DNA from: Marinobacter koreensis
GTDB lineage: Bacteria; Pseudomonadota; Gammaproteobacteria; Pseudomonadales; Oleiphilaceae
Direction of reading: 5' to 3'
Length of the DNA stretch: 64,000 nt
Assembly (NCBI RefSeq): GCF_023156285.1
Contig: NZ_JAKZAJ010000001.1
Coordinates: 1-64,000, forward strand
Below the pieces are notes generated by a model that saw nothing but the letters and a program-made list of their open reading frames with translations, made no database searches and was not told the origin of the DNA. Shown here one piece after another: positions 55,059-63,557 of this stretch; position 1 is the first letter of the stretch; each line of letters opens with the position of its first letter. The translations under genes were made by a program, and so were the position numbers.

Positions 55059-55109
55059 CGGGGAAGGGCAGGGAGTGCCTTGGGTTCAAGGTGCTTCCTC
55101 CCTTCCCCG
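55059..55109 (+). other. Long stem-loop between the TRAP binding-protein and membrane genes
   Basis: CGGGGAAGGG (55059-55068) pairs with CCCTTCCCCG (55100-55109), with further inner pairs including CCTTG/CAAGG. There is no T-run, so it probably guards the upstream message and sets excess binding protein, as with the aotJ-aotQ hairpin. Confidence 0.7.
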
Positions 55110-55133
55110 CGTTGTGACTGAGGTGGTAACACT

Positions 55134-55844
55134 ATGTCTGAGTTAAGTGGTTTCGGCTTCGTGCTGCCCCACTGGTTCTATTGGGGCTGGCTGGCTGTAA
55201 TGCCCTTGATCATGATGGCCTGGGATCGCTGGTCCAGTAAGCGGGGCACCCAGGCCATCGACAAGAACGCGCTGGCCAATGAAAAGCTTCAGGAAATCGA
55301 AGCTGAGATGTCGAAAACAATCGAGTCGGACTATGAAAACCGGTTCACCCGCGTGATCGACTGGATCAGTGACAAATCCGGCATCTTCATTTCCTTCTGG
55401 ACAGTGAACGCCGTGGTTTTCTACTTCTTCGAAGTGGTCATGCGCTATCTGTTCAACATGCCGACCATCTGGGTGCACGAAGCGAGCTTCCTGCTGTTCG
55501 GTATGCAATACCTGCTGGCGGGTGCGTTTGCCCTGCTGCACGGGGCCCATGTGCGTGTGGATGTAATCTATAACCTGCTGCCCGTCCGTGGTCGAATCGG
55601 AATGGACATCTTCACGTCGATGTTTTTCTTCATGTTCTCCCTCGGACTGGCGATCACATCCTGGACGTTCTTCCAGAATTCCTACTCGATGGACGAGCGG
55701 ACCGTTGAAACCTGGCAGATACAGTACTGGCCGGTGAAAGCCATGATGCTGTTGGGCGCCATCCTGATCACCCTGGCGGGCCTGTCCAAACTGATTAAGG
55801 ACATTGCCCTGTTCGTCAAGCTTGGCCGGGAGCAGCAAGCATGA
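55134..55844 (+). CDS. TRAP transporter small permease subunit (DctQ-like)
   Basis: Inner-membrane Q subunit, 236 residues. The usual four-helix DctQ core lies at about 85-230 (FISFWTVNAVVFYFFEVVMRYLF; EASFLLFGMQYLLAGAFALLHGAHVRVDVIYNLL; the final helix MMLLGAILITLAGL). It is preceded by an unusual N-terminal segment with a membrane helix near 10-28 (HWFYWGWLAVMPLIMM) and a charged linker. It overlaps the M-subunit start by four bases. Confidence 0.88.
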   Translation: MSELSGFGFVLPHWFYWGWLAVMPLIMMAWDRWSSKRGTQAIDKNALANEKLQEIEAEMSKTIESDYENRFTRVIDWISDKSGIFISFWTVNAVVFYFFEVVMRYLFNMPTIWVHEASFLLFGMQYLLAGAFALLHGAHVRVDVIYNLLPVRGRIGMDIFTSMFFFMFSLGLAITSWTFFQNSYSMDERTVETWQIQYWPVKAMMLLGAILITLAGLSKLIKDIALFVKLGREQQA

Positions 55845-57382
55845 GTTCCACGACTGTAAACAATGCCGGTGCCGGCAACCTGCGGGGCAAGCTGGGCACC
55901 TGGTTGATGATCATCGCCACGGTGGCCCTGGCCTTCGTGATGTTTGTCGAGATCGTCAATATCCTTTTCTACGATCCGTTCAGTGACGACAAATTCCTGT
56001 TCAAGCTGGCCGGTAGTCTGTCAGACGTCAAAATCGGGACGCTGACCTACCTGATGTTCGGGTCGCTGCTGGTGGCGCTGATGATGGGCTTGCCGCTGGC
56101 CTTCGTAACCGGCGGCCTGGGCGTCGCCTTTATCTATCTGGTGGGGGATTCACTGATGTTGAACATCATCCCCAGCCGGATCTTCCCGATGATGACCAAC
56201 TCGGATCTGGCGGCCATACCGCTGTTCATCTTCATGGCCTCCATGCTCGAACGGGCAGGGCTGATCGAAGAGATGTTCAATGTGGTCTACAAATGGATGG
56301 GCGGCGTTGGCGGTGGCCTGGCCATTGCGACCATCGTGGCCTCCACCATTCTGGCCGCCATGGTCGGTGTTATCGGTGCGGCGGTGGTTACCATGGGCAT
56401 CATCGCACTGCCGGCGATGCTCAAGCGCGGGTACGACCACAAGATTGCCCTGGGTTCGATCATGGCTGGCGGTACGCTGGGCATCCTGATTCCGCCGTCG
56501 ATCCTTGCCATCCTGTACGCGGTTGTGGCGCAGCAATCCGTGGGTGAGCTGTACCTTGGTTCGGTGATTCCCGGCCTGATCCTCTCGGGCCTGTATGTGT
56601 CTTACGTCTGGCTCCGTGCCAAGCTTAACCCGGAACTGGGGCCGCCGATTCCCGAAGAGGATCGTATTGGGCTGAAGGACAAGCTGTTACTGCTGAAAGA
56701 CCTGATTGCGCCACTCATTCTGGTGTTCCTGGTATTGGGCCTGCTGTTCGGTGGTATTGCTACGCCGGTGGAAGCGGCCGGTATCGGTTCCTTCGGGGCG
56801 ATCCTGGTGGCCATGAAGCACAAGGTGTTTACCATTGCTACCCTGCGCGATGCGTCGGTAACCACCGCCAAGGCATCCGCGATGGTGCTCTGGATCATGT
56901 TCGGTGCGTCCGTGTTCGTCGGGTTCTACATTCTTCAGGGTGGTCAGGACTTCATCACCGAGTCCATTCTGGGAACGGGCATGCATGCTTACGGCATTCT
57001 GTTCCTGTTGATGGTGCTTCTGGTGGTTCTGGGTATGTTCCTGGACTGGGTCGGCATTCTCCTGCTGGCTGTGCCCATCTTCATTCCCATCGTCCAGGCG
57101 CTGGAATTCCCGGGGCTGTTCGGATTCCCGGCGGTGGCCGGTGAGGACGTGGTGCTGTGGTTTGGTGTGCTTTACCTGGTAAACATGCAGATGTCTTTCC
57201 TGAGTCCGCCGTTCGGTTACGCACTGTTCTACATTCGCGGTGTATGCCCGCCGGAAATCACCATGGGAACCATCTTCAAGTCTTCCCTGGTGTTCCTGGC
57301 GATCCAGGCGTTCGGCCTCTTCATCTGCATCCTGATTCCGGGTGTGGTGACCTGGTTGCCGAATCTCGTATATGGCCACTAA
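55841..57382 (+). CDS. TRAP transporter large permease subunit (DctM-like)
   Basis: Main transmembrane channel subunit, 513 residues with an N-terminal extension ahead of the usual DctM start (first helix near 19-40, then the core from about 65). Core motifs are MMGLPLAFVTGGLGVAFIYL, IPLFIFMASMLERAGLIEEMF, GSIMAGGTLGILIPPSILAILYAVVAQQSVG (in parts) and FLSPPFGYALFYIRG near the C-terminus. About 14 membrane segments. The ATG overlaps the dctQ stop. Transport is expected to be driven by the sodium or proton gradient. Confidence 0.92.
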   Translation: MSSTTVNNAGAGNLRGKLGTWLMIIATVALAFVMFVEIVNILFYDPFSDDKFLFKLAGSLSDVKIGTLTYLMFGSLLVALMMGLPLAFVTGGLGVAFIYLVGDSLMLNIIPSRIFPMMTNSDLAAIPLFIFMASMLERAGLIEEMFNVVYKWMGGVGGGLAIATIVASTILAAMVGVIGAAVVTMGIIALPAMLKRGYDHKIALGSIMAGGTLGILIPPSILAILYAVVAQQSVGELYLGSVIPGLILSGLYVSYVWLRAKLNPELGPPIPEEDRIGLKDKLLLLKDLIAPLILVFLVLGLLFGGIATPVEAAGIGSFGAILVAMKHKVFTIATLRDASVTTAKASAMVLWIMFGASVFVGFYILQGGQDFITESILGTGMHAYGILFLLMVLLVVLGMFLDWVGILLLAVPIFIPIVQALEFPGLFGFPAVAGEDVVLWFGVLYLVNMQMSFLSPPFGYALFYIRGVCPPEITMGTIFKSSLVFLAIQAFGLFICILIPGVVTWLPNLVYGH

Positions 57383-57400
57383 AAAGAGGGGTAACAGAGT

Positions 57401-57826
57401 ATGTTGACGATTAACCGGCTTGATCTGGCCGAAGCCAGAATCCTCATTGAGGGAGCCGCGCAAAAGGCTCGTGAAATCGGGGTGCCGATGTGCATCGCGG
57501 TGGTTGACGAGTCTGGTAACCTGATCGCATTCGAGCGTATGGACGGTGGCAAGATCACCAGCGTGACCATCGCCCAGGACAAGGCGTTCACCGCTGCGGC
57601 GGCCAAGAAGGCGACCCACGAGTACAACAAGGTGAATACGCCCGGCAGCCTGGCTTTCGGTATCCATACCGAAGTGGGCGGGCGCATCAGTTCCGTGGGT
57701 GGTGGCTTGCCGGTGATCGTCGATGGCGAGGTGGTCGGAGGCATCGGTATCAGCTCCGGCACCCCGCAGCAGGATATGGACTGCGCGCAGGCGGGACTCG
57801 ATTATTTCGAAACCAAACGTCAGTAA
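57401..57826 (+). CDS. glcG: GlcG/HbpS family protein
   Basis: 141-residue protein of the DUF336 (GlcG/HbpS) family. GlcG is encoded in glc operons but its role is unknown; HbpS of Streptomyces binds haem. The sequence has AQKAREIGVPMCIAVVDESGNLIAFERMDG, AFTAAAAKKATHEY and the Gly-rich GGRISSVGGGLPVIVDGEVVGGIGISSG typical of the family. It lies 18 bases after dctM and before glcD, tying the transporter to glycolate oxidation. No signal peptide is seen. Confidence 0.88.
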   Translation: MLTINRLDLAEARILIEGAAQKAREIGVPMCIAVVDESGNLIAFERMDGGKITSVTIAQDKAFTAAAAKKATHEYNKVNTPGSLAFGIHTEVGGRISSVGGGLPVIVDGEVVGGIGISSGTPQQDMDCAQAGLDYFETKRQ

Positions 57827-57845
57827 GCGCTGTCTGAACTGAACA

Positions 57846-57890
57846 GGCGGGCCTTCGGGCCCGCCCCGGTTAGTCCCGCGGGCGCGGGAC
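57846..57890 (+). other. Tandem GC hairpins between glcG and glcD
   Basis: GGCGGGCC-TTCG-GGCCCGCC (57846-57865) and GTCCCGC/GCGGGAC (57873-57890). No T-run follows either, so they are more likely mRNA-processing or stability elements than terminators. Confidence 0.65.
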
Positions 57891-57917
57891 CGACGATATC
57901 CAGAATCAGAGATTGTT

Positions 57918-59390
57918 ATGACTACCAAGCCGAAAGCCAGCAAAGCGCAGCTGGCGGAGCAATTCCGGTCTTTCATCGATCCGGAATACGTCATCACCGA
58001 TGACGAAACCCTCAAACCCTATGAGTGCGATGGCCTCGCGATGTATCGGGAAATGCCGATGCTCGTGGTGCTGCCGGAGACCGTGGAGCAGGTGCAGCGG
58101 GTCATGCGTATCTGCCATGAAAACGATGTCCCGGTGGTCGCCCGCGGTGCCGGCACCGGACTCTGTGCCGGCGCCATGCCGCACAAAGAGGGGGTGGTGC
58201 TCTCGCTGGCCAAGTTTAACCGGATTCTCAACATCGACCCGCTGGGTCGAACGGCACGGCTCCAGCCCGGCGTCCGGAATCTGGCGATCAGTGAGGAAAC
58301 GGCCCAGTTCGGGCTTTATTACGGTCCGGATCCTTCGTCCCAGATCGCCTGCACTATCGGTGGCAATGTGGCGGAGAATTCCGGCGGCGTACACTGCCTC
58401 AAATACGGCCTGACGGTGCACAATCTCCTGAGTGTCGAAATGGTGACGGCCGAGGGAGAGCTGATCACCGTAGGCAGCGATGGCCTGGATAGCTGCGGCA
58501 TGGACCTGCTGGCCCTGGTGACCGGGTCCGAAGGGCTGCTCGGTGTGGTGACGGAAGTGAAGGTCAAACTCCTGCCGAAGCCGGAAGTGGCGCAGGTGAT
58601 CATGGCCGGGTTCGACAGTGTGGAAAAGGGCGGCGATGCCGTCGGTGGGATTATCTCCCATGGCATCATTCCCGGTGGTCTGGAGATGATGGACGGCCAC
58701 GCGATTGTCGCCGCCGACGACTTTGCACAGGCGGGCTATCCGCGCGAGGCCAAGGCGCTGTTGCTGTGTGAAGTGGACGGTACCGAAGAAGAGGTCCACG
58801 AGCACATCGCCGAGGCGGAGGAACTGTTCCGCAAACTCGGAGCGACCTCTATCCGCACCTCCCAGAGTGAAGAGGAGCGGGCGCTGTTGTGGAAAGGGCG
58901 CAAGTCCGCGTTCCCGGCAGTGGGCCGGATCTCGCCGGACTACTACTGCATGGATGGCACCATCCCCCGCCGTCACCTGGCCCGAGTCCTGCTCGAGATG
59001 GAAAAGATGTCCGAGGAGTATGGGCTGCGTGTGGCCAACGTGTTCCACGCGGGCGATGGCAACCTGCACCCGCTGATCCTGTTCGATGCGAACGTACCGG
59101 GCGAGTTCGAGACCACCGAGGCCTTCGGCAGCCGCATTCTCGAGCTGTGTGTTGAAGTGGGTGGCTGTATCACCGGAGAGCATGGGGTCGGGGTTGAAAA
59201 GATCCGGCAGATGGCGGTGCAGTTCAACGACGAAGAACTGCAGCAGTTCCACGACGTCAAAGCCGCATTCGATCCGACCGGTATCCTGAACCCGGGCAAG
59301 GGGGTTCCCACCCTGAAGTTTTGTCAGGAATACCGCTCCATCGAACACAAGCAACACAAGCATGAACAAACGGATGCCGCCCATGGCTGA
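57918..59390 (+). CDS. glcD: Glycolate oxidase subunit GlcD
   Basis: FAD-binding (VAO/PCMH-type) catalytic subunit oxidising glycolate, and often D-lactate, to glyoxylate. 490 residues. The FAD domain (about 55-235) contains VPVVARGAGTGLCAGAMPH and SQIACTIGGNVAENSGGVHC; the C-terminal cap/oxidase domain carries NVFHAGDGNLHPLILFD (substrate-site His) and ITGEHGVGVEK. It starts the glcDEF set: the stop overlaps the glcE start. Electrons pass via GlcF to the quinone pool. Confidence 0.96.
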   Translation: MTTKPKASKAQLAEQFRSFIDPEYVITDDETLKPYECDGLAMYREMPMLVVLPETVEQVQRVMRICHENDVPVVARGAGTGLCAGAMPHKEGVVLSLAKFNRILNIDPLGRTARLQPGVRNLAISEETAQFGLYYGPDPSSQIACTIGGNVAENSGGVHCLKYGLTVHNLLSVEMVTAEGELITVGSDGLDSCGMDLLALVTGSEGLLGVVTEVKVKLLPKPEVAQVIMAGFDSVEKGGDAVGGIISHGIIPGGLEMMDGHAIVAADDFAQAGYPREAKALLLCEVDGTEEEVHEHIAEAEELFRKLGATSIRTSQSEEERALLWKGRKSAFPAVGRISPDYYCMDGTIPRRHLARVLLEMEKMSEEYGLRVANVFHAGDGNLHPLILFDANVPGEFETTEAFGSRILELCVEVGGCITGEHGVGVEKIRQMAVQFNDEELQQFHDVKAAFDPTGILNPGKGVPTLKFCQEYRSIEHKQHKHEQTDAAHG

Positions 59391-60450
59391 TATGACCCAA
59401 CAGTTACAGGAGCAGGTGCTCCAGGCCCGCAGCAACGGGCAGAAACTCAATATCGTCGGTGGCGGTACCAAGGCCTTCATGGGGCGCGCCGCCGATTCGG
59501 ATGCCGGTGCCCTCAGCGTTGCCGAGCACACCGGCATCGTTGAATACCATCCGGTGGAGCTGGTGCTCACCGTTCGGGCCGGAACGCCCATCAAGGACAT
59601 TGAAGCGGCGCTGGCCGAAGAAGGGCAGTGCCTGCACTTCGAGCCGCCCCGTTTCGGCTCCGCCTCAACCATTGGCGGCACACTGGCCTGCAACCTTTCA
59701 GGCCCCGCACGCCCCTGGAGCGGCTCCGTCCGGGACCAGGTGCTGGGTGTCCGGCTTCTCAACGGCAAGGGTGAACATCTTCGTTTCGGCGGCCAGGTCA
59801 TGAAAAACGTGGCAGGCTACGACGTCTCCCGGCTCCAGGCAGGTGCCATGGGCACGCTGGGTGTCATCACGGAAGTCAGCCTGAAGGTGATGCCAAAGCC
59901 GGCAGCCACCATGACGTTGATCCAGGATATGGCCATGGACGAGGTCATCGACTACATGAACCGGCGTGCAGGTGAGCCCAAGCCGATCACCGGTGCGTGT
60001 TGGCTGGATGGCAAGGTATATCTGCGCCTTTCTGGCGCCCGATCCGCCGTCGAAGCGACCGCGGAAAAATGGTCTGGAGACGTCATGGAGAATGGCGACG
60101 ATTTCTGGCAGCAGGTGCGTGACCTGCAGCATGATTTCTTCGCCGGAAACGATGTCCCGCTGTGGCGCTTTTCGGTGGATTCCACCGCGGCAACACTGAA
60201 CATGGAAGGCAACTGGTTCATTGATTGGGCGGGCTCTCAGCGCTGGTATCGCGGTGAAGCGACCCTGAGTGACCTGGAACCGCTGGCAAAGGCCGCCGGT
60301 GGCCAGGTCAGCCTGTTCCGTGGTGGTGACCGGAGCGGTGAGGTCATGCACTCGCAGCCCGAGGCGCTGAAAGCCATCCAGCGCCGTGTGAAAAACTCGT
60401 TTGATCCCGACGGCATTTTCAATCCGGGCCGTCTTTATAGCTGGTTGTAA
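59383..60450 (+). CDS. glcE: Glycolate oxidase FAD-binding subunit GlcE
   Basis: Second flavoprotein subunit of the membrane-associated complex, 355 residues from the ATG at 59383, which overlaps the glcD stop (start codon 59383, glcD TGA 59388-59390). Upstream ATGs at 59362 and 59374 are possible but none has a clear ribosome-binding site. Motifs are LNIVGGGTKAFMGRAA, SASTIGGTLACNLSGPARPWSGSVRD, LRFGGQVMKNVAGYDVSRL and the C-terminal DPDGIFNPGRLY, shared with GlcD-type enzymes. Stop and glcF start are 3 bases apart. Confidence 0.95.
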   Translation: MADMTQQLQEQVLQARSNGQKLNIVGGGTKAFMGRAADSDAGALSVAEHTGIVEYHPVELVLTVRAGTPIKDIEAALAEEGQCLHFEPPRFGSASTIGGTLACNLSGPARPWSGSVRDQVLGVRLLNGKGEHLRFGGQVMKNVAGYDVSRLQAGAMGTLGVITEVSLKVMPKPAATMTLIQDMAMDEVIDYMNRRAGEPKPITGACWLDGKVYLRLSGARSAVEATAEKWSGDVMENGDDFWQQVRDLQHDFFAGNDVPLWRFSVDSTAATLNMEGNWFIDWAGSQRWYRGEATLSDLEPLAKAAGGQVSLFRGGDRSGEVMHSQPEALKAIQRRVKNSFDPDGIFNPGRLYSWL

Positions 60451-60452
60451 TT

Positions 60453-61661
60453 ATGCAAACGAATCTGGTTCAACAATTTGCCAATACTCCGGAAGGTCAG
60501 GAAGCCGAATCCATTCTGCGTGCCTGTGTGCACTGCGGTTTCTGCACGGCGACCTGCCCGACCTACCAGGAGCTGAATGACGAACGGGATGGGCCCCGTG
60601 GCCGGATCTATCTGATGAAGATGTTTCTGGAAGGAGAGGAAGTCACGGAGAAAACCCGGGACCACCTGGACCGCTGCCTGACCTGCCGGAGTTGTGAGAC
60701 CACCTGTCCCTCGGGTGTCCAGTACGGTCGCCTGGTGGACATCAGCCGTGCCCTGGTCGAGAAAGAAGTGCCCCGCGAGCCGAAAGACAAGTGGATGCGC
60801 TGGGCCCTGGCCCGCGTACTCCCCAATCGGCAGCTGTTCGGCTTGCTGCTGCGCCTTGGGCAGGTGTTCCGTCCGGTACTGCCGGGAGCACTGAAAACCA
60901 AGGTTCCGCCCCGGAAAACCGCCAGTCCCTGGCCGGCAGCCAGCCACAATCGGGTGGTGCTTGCCCTGGCCGGCTGTGTCCAGCCTTCGGCAACGCCGAA
61001 CACCAATGCGGCAGCGGCGCGGGTTCTGGACAAACTGGGCATCACCATGGTCGAGGCGCCGGATGCCGGCTGCTGTGGGGCGGTGAACTATCACCTCTCC
61101 GAACACGAGAAAGGTCTGGAGCGGATGCGCCAGAACATCGATGCCTGGTGGCCGGCGATCGAGGCCGGTGCCGAAGCCATCATCATGACAGCGTCGGGCT
61201 GCGGCGCCATGGTGCAGGACTACGGTCACCTGCTCAAGGACGATCCGGTTTATGCCGCCAAGGCCCGGAAGGTCAGCGAGCTGTGCATCGATCTTGGCGC
61301 GTTCCTGCTGAAACAGGACCTGGAAAAGCTCAAGCTTGACCAGAGCCCCGGAAAAGTGGCTTTCCACTGCCCCTGTACCCTGCAACACGCCATGAAACAG
61401 ACCGGTGTGGTGGAACAGGTGCTGGCCAAGGCGGGCGTGGATCTGGCGCAAACCAAAGACAAGCATCTGTGCTGTGGCTCTGCCGGCACCTACTCGGTCT
61501 TGCAGCCGGAGCTCAGCCAGAAGCTCCTGGATAACAAGATCAAGGCGCTGACCGTGGATAATCCCGACCGCATCGTTACCGCCAATATCGGCTGTCAGAT
61601 GCATCTGGAGACAAAATCTCCGGTGTCGGTCCAGCACTGGATCGAGTTGCTCGATCATTAG
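60453..61661 (+). CDS. glcF: Glycolate oxidase iron-sulfur subunit GlcF
   Basis: 402-residue electron-transfer subunit. Two [4Fe-4S] ferredoxin motifs, CVHCGFCTATCP near 25-36 and CLTCRSCETTCP near 75-86, are followed by two CCG domains (DAGCCGAVNYH near 205 and HLCCGSAGTYS near 345) with further Cys ligands, as in heterodisulfide-reductase-like subunits. It completes the GlcDEF complex and ends the glycolate operon before a GC-rich hairpin. Confidence 0.96.
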   Translation: MQTNLVQQFANTPEGQEAESILRACVHCGFCTATCPTYQELNDERDGPRGRIYLMKMFLEGEEVTEKTRDHLDRCLTCRSCETTCPSGVQYGRLVDISRALVEKEVPREPKDKWMRWALARVLPNRQLFGLLLRLGQVFRPVLPGALKTKVPPRKTASPWPAASHNRVVLALAGCVQPSATPNTNAAAARVLDKLGITMVEAPDAGCCGAVNYHLSEHEKGLERMRQNIDAWWPAIEAGAEAIIMTASGCGAMVQDYGHLLKDDPVYAAKARKVSELCIDLGAFLLKQDLEKLKLDQSPGKVAFHCPCTLQHAMKQTGVVEQVLAKAGVDLAQTKDKHLCCGSAGTYSVLQPELSQKLLDNKIKALTVDNPDRIVTANIGCQMHLETKSPVSVQHWIELLDH

Positions 61662-61686
61662 TTCTTCCGGCTGACCCCGGAGATCC

Positions 61687-61716
61687 GGGGGCGGGTGGGT
61701 TAAACCCTCCGCCCCC
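61687..61716 (+). terminator. Terminator-like hairpin after glcF
   Basis: GGGGGCGG-GT-GGGT pairs with ACCC-T-CCGCCCCC, then ACTTTCCCTTCT. The stem is strong but the T-tract is interrupted. Confidence 0.65.
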
Positions 61717-61776
61717 ACTTTCCCTTCTATACCGGGTATACTGCCCGCTTCATTTCAAAACCACAGGATGTGGATC

Positions 61777-62217
61777 ATGATGCCAAGGACTCTGGCCGTT
61801 GCCTGTTGCTGTCTGTTTATCAGCCTTCCCGCCCACAGCGAAATCTATCGGTGGATCGACGCCCGTGGATCGGTGCATTTTTCCGACGAACCTCCGACGC
61901 GACTGCCCCATCAAACCCTGAACGTGAGGGCGCCTTCGACGGTGCCAATGTCGGAAAACCTCGGCCAGTCAAAGCGGGTCACGCAGACTCACCAGGAAGT
62001 CTCGGATATGTTGTCTTCCTCGGATCGGCCGCGGAAACCAGGTGCTGCGGCACAGAAGAAAGAACAGCAGGCCCGGCAGTGCGCCCGTTACCAGGAAAAG
62101 CTTGCCGGCATCCAGTCCCGTCTTCGGGCCGGCTACAAAAATGACCGGGGGAATAGCCTCCGGCAGCAACGGCGCAAGATCAGTAATGCCTACAGCCGGG
62201 AATGTATCCTGCGCTAG
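61777..62217 (+). CDS. DUF4124 domain secreted protein
   Basis: 146 residues from the ATG at 61777 (AGGA eight bases upstream; 61768 and 61780 are also in-frame ATGs). The signal peptide MPRTLAVACCCLFISLPAHS is followed directly by the DUF4124 motif EIYRWIDARGSVHFSDEPP, a short domain found at the N-terminus of many periplasmic proteins in proteobacteria. The rest is basic and polar with a possible coiled stretch (KKEQQARQCARYQEKLAGIQ) and two Cys. The function is unknown. Its TAG overlaps the stop codon of the convergent LysE-type gene. Confidence 0.82.
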   Translation: MMPRTLAVACCCLFISLPAHSEIYRWIDARGSVHFSDEPPTRLPHQTLNVRAPSTVPMSENLGQSKRVTQTHQEVSDMLSSSDRPRKPGAAAQKKEQQARQCARYQEKLAGIQSRLRAGYKNDRGNSLRQQRRKISNAYSRECILR

Positions 62218-62837
62218 GCGGTTCGCTTGAAACTCGCCAATGCCATGGCGGCGGTCACGAACAGGCCGCCGAACACCCGATTCATCTGTTGCTGTCGCCG
62301 GGGCGTGGTCATGAAGCGGAAAAGCTGACTGGCCAGCAGGGCATACCCGACCATGACCAGGCAGTCCACCAGTATCAGGGTTGTACCCATGGTGAGCAGT
62401 TGGGGCCCATGCGGTGCGTCGGCGACCAGGAACTGGGGAAACAGGGCCACCAGGAATACCGTGGCTTTCGGATTCGTGAGATTGACCAGAGCGGCGTTCC
62501 AGAACTGTTTACGGTGGCTCAGGGGCGCCTGTTCGTCCTTGGTCGTGGTCATAGGCGGTTCCCGCCACTTCTGGATGCCCAGCCAGATCAGGTAGATGAC
62601 GCCGATCCATTTGATAACGGTGAGCGCGATGGTGGAGGTTGACACCAGAGCTCCCAGGCCGGCGCCGACCAGCAGGATCTGGGTGCCGTAGCCGAGCTGC
62701 AGACCCATGATGGCGGGCAAAGATCGCCGGACGCCATACCTGAGACCGTTGCTCATGGTGTTGACGGCCCCTGCACCGGGGGACACGCTGATCAGTATCG
62801 AAGCGAGTAGAAAGGTCAGCCAGAGAGTGAGTGTCAT
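62214..62837 (-). CDS. LysE/RhtB-family amino-acid exporter
   Basis: 207-residue inner-membrane exporter from the ATG at 62837; the frame reaches 62900 but the family starts at MTLTLWLTFLLASILISVSPG. Six hydrophobic segments are present. SPGAGAVNTMSNGLRYGVR is the conserved first loop, and LVNLTNPKATVFLVALFPQF the second signature. RhtB-type proteins export homoserine, threonine or other small amino acids; the substrate is not determinable here. The stop overlaps that of the DUF4124 gene on the other strand. Confidence 0.9.
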   Translation of the reverse strand: MTLTLWLTFLLASILISVSPGAGAVNTMSNGLRYGVRRSLPAIMGLQLGYGTQILLVGAGLGALVSTSTIALTVIKWIGVIYLIWLGIQKWREPPMTTTKDEQAPLSHRKQFWNAALVNLTNPKATVFLVALFPQFLVADAPHGPQLLTMGTTLILVDCLVMVGYALLASQLFRFMTTPRRQQQMNRVFGGLFVTAAMALASFKRTA

Positions 62838-62913
62838 TCCGTACGCTCTTGTGTTGTTCCGGGATGGTATAATCCCCATTGTTAGATAGTAATCTACCAA
62901 TGGAGTTACGATT

Positions 62914-63069
62914 ATGGCCAGAAAACGGGCAAAAGCAACGCAGCACAGCGCTGTTCAGCGCGAACTCAGGACACCGAAGTACCAGATGCGGGTTGTCGAA
63001 GACAAGAGCCGGTACAAGCGTAGCCGGGACAAGGCGGTGCGGATGGAGGATTTTCGCAAGGCCGCGTGA
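62914..63069 (+). CDS. arfA: Short basic ORF, ArfA-like alternative ribosome-rescue factor
   Basis: ATG at 62914 with GGAG eight bases upstream opens 51 codons to a TGA at 63067. The product is very basic (MARKRAKATQHS start). Its segment ELRTPKYQMRVVEDKSRYKR resembles ArfA's P-(F/Y)-x-x-R-V core followed by a Lys-rich stretch, though the GKGSY motif is not evident. ArfA brings RF2 to ribosomes stalled without a stop codon when tmRNA is short. Strong support comes from a 15-base hairpin (63042-63095) over the last codons and the stop, the device by which E. coli arfA mRNA is cut and made non-stop. A TATAAT box lies at 62867-62872. The identity is inferred. Confidence 0.6.
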   Translation: MARKRAKATQHSAVQRELRTPKYQMRVVEDKSRYKRSRDKAVRMEDFRKAA

Positions 63070-63095
63070 GCGTGGTTTTACGAAAATCTTCCATC
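63042..63095 (+). promoter_or_regulatory. Hairpin enclosing the arfA-like stop codon
   Basis: GATGGAGGATTTTCG (63042-63056) pairs with CGAAAATCTTCCATC (63081-63095): 14 Watson-Crick pairs and one G-U. The TGA at 63067-63069 is in the loop. No T-run follows, which favours an RNase III target over a simple terminator. Confidence 0.7.
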
Positions 63096-63115
63096 ACCCG
63101 ATAAACTCTCGATCC

Positions 63116-63505
63116 ATGACCGATTCTGTGAAACCCGGCAGTGCCTCTTCGCTTAAAGGCGGCACCGGCATTACCCGTATACTCAATTCCACCCGATACT
63201 CAATGATGGGTCTCAAAGCGGCCTTTCTGAACGAGGCCGCTTTCCGTCAACTGGTGTACATCAATGTTGTCCTCCAGCCCATCGCCCTCTGGCTGGATGT
63301 GACGCGGGTGGAGCGCGCGATTCTCATGCTGGTGCCGCTGTTGTCGCTGGCGATCGAACTGCTGAACACCGCCATTGAGAACGTTGTGGATCGGGTATCG
63401 CTGGACCTGCACCCGCTATCAAAGAAGGCCAAGGACATGGGCAGTGCCGCCCAGTTTGTTGGGCTGGTCATGATTTCCGTGGCCTGGCTGGTGATCCTGG
63501 TCTGA
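63116..63505 (+). CDS. dgkA: Diacylglycerol kinase (prokaryotic type)
   Basis: Small inner-membrane enzyme that phosphorylates diacylglycerol, recycling it from membrane-derived glucan and LPS metabolism. 129 residues from the ATG at 63116. Three membrane segments (about 50-67, 72-88, 113-129) and the catalytic signature IELLNTAIENVVDRVSLDLHPLSKKAKDMGSAAQ, read as ELLNTAIENVVDR and KKAKDMGSAAQF, match DgkA. The N-terminal 28 residues include the polar GGTGITRILNSTRYS, normal for the family. It starts 21 bases after the arfA hairpin. Confidence 0.95.
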   Translation: MTDSVKPGSASSLKGGTGITRILNSTRYSMMGLKAAFLNEAAFRQLVYINVVLQPIALWLDVTRVERAILMLVPLLSLAIELLNTAIENVVDRVSLDLHPLSKKAKDMGSAAQFVGLVMISVAWLVILV

Positions 63506-63557
63506 CCGGCCGCCGTAATACCTAGCTTACAAACTTTTCTTCTCTTCGGAGACGTCT

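Noticed and set aside
62879-63115. A 79-codon extension of dgkA upstream of 63116
   Set aside because: It overlaps the arfA-like gene and its hairpin in another frame and has no family similarity.
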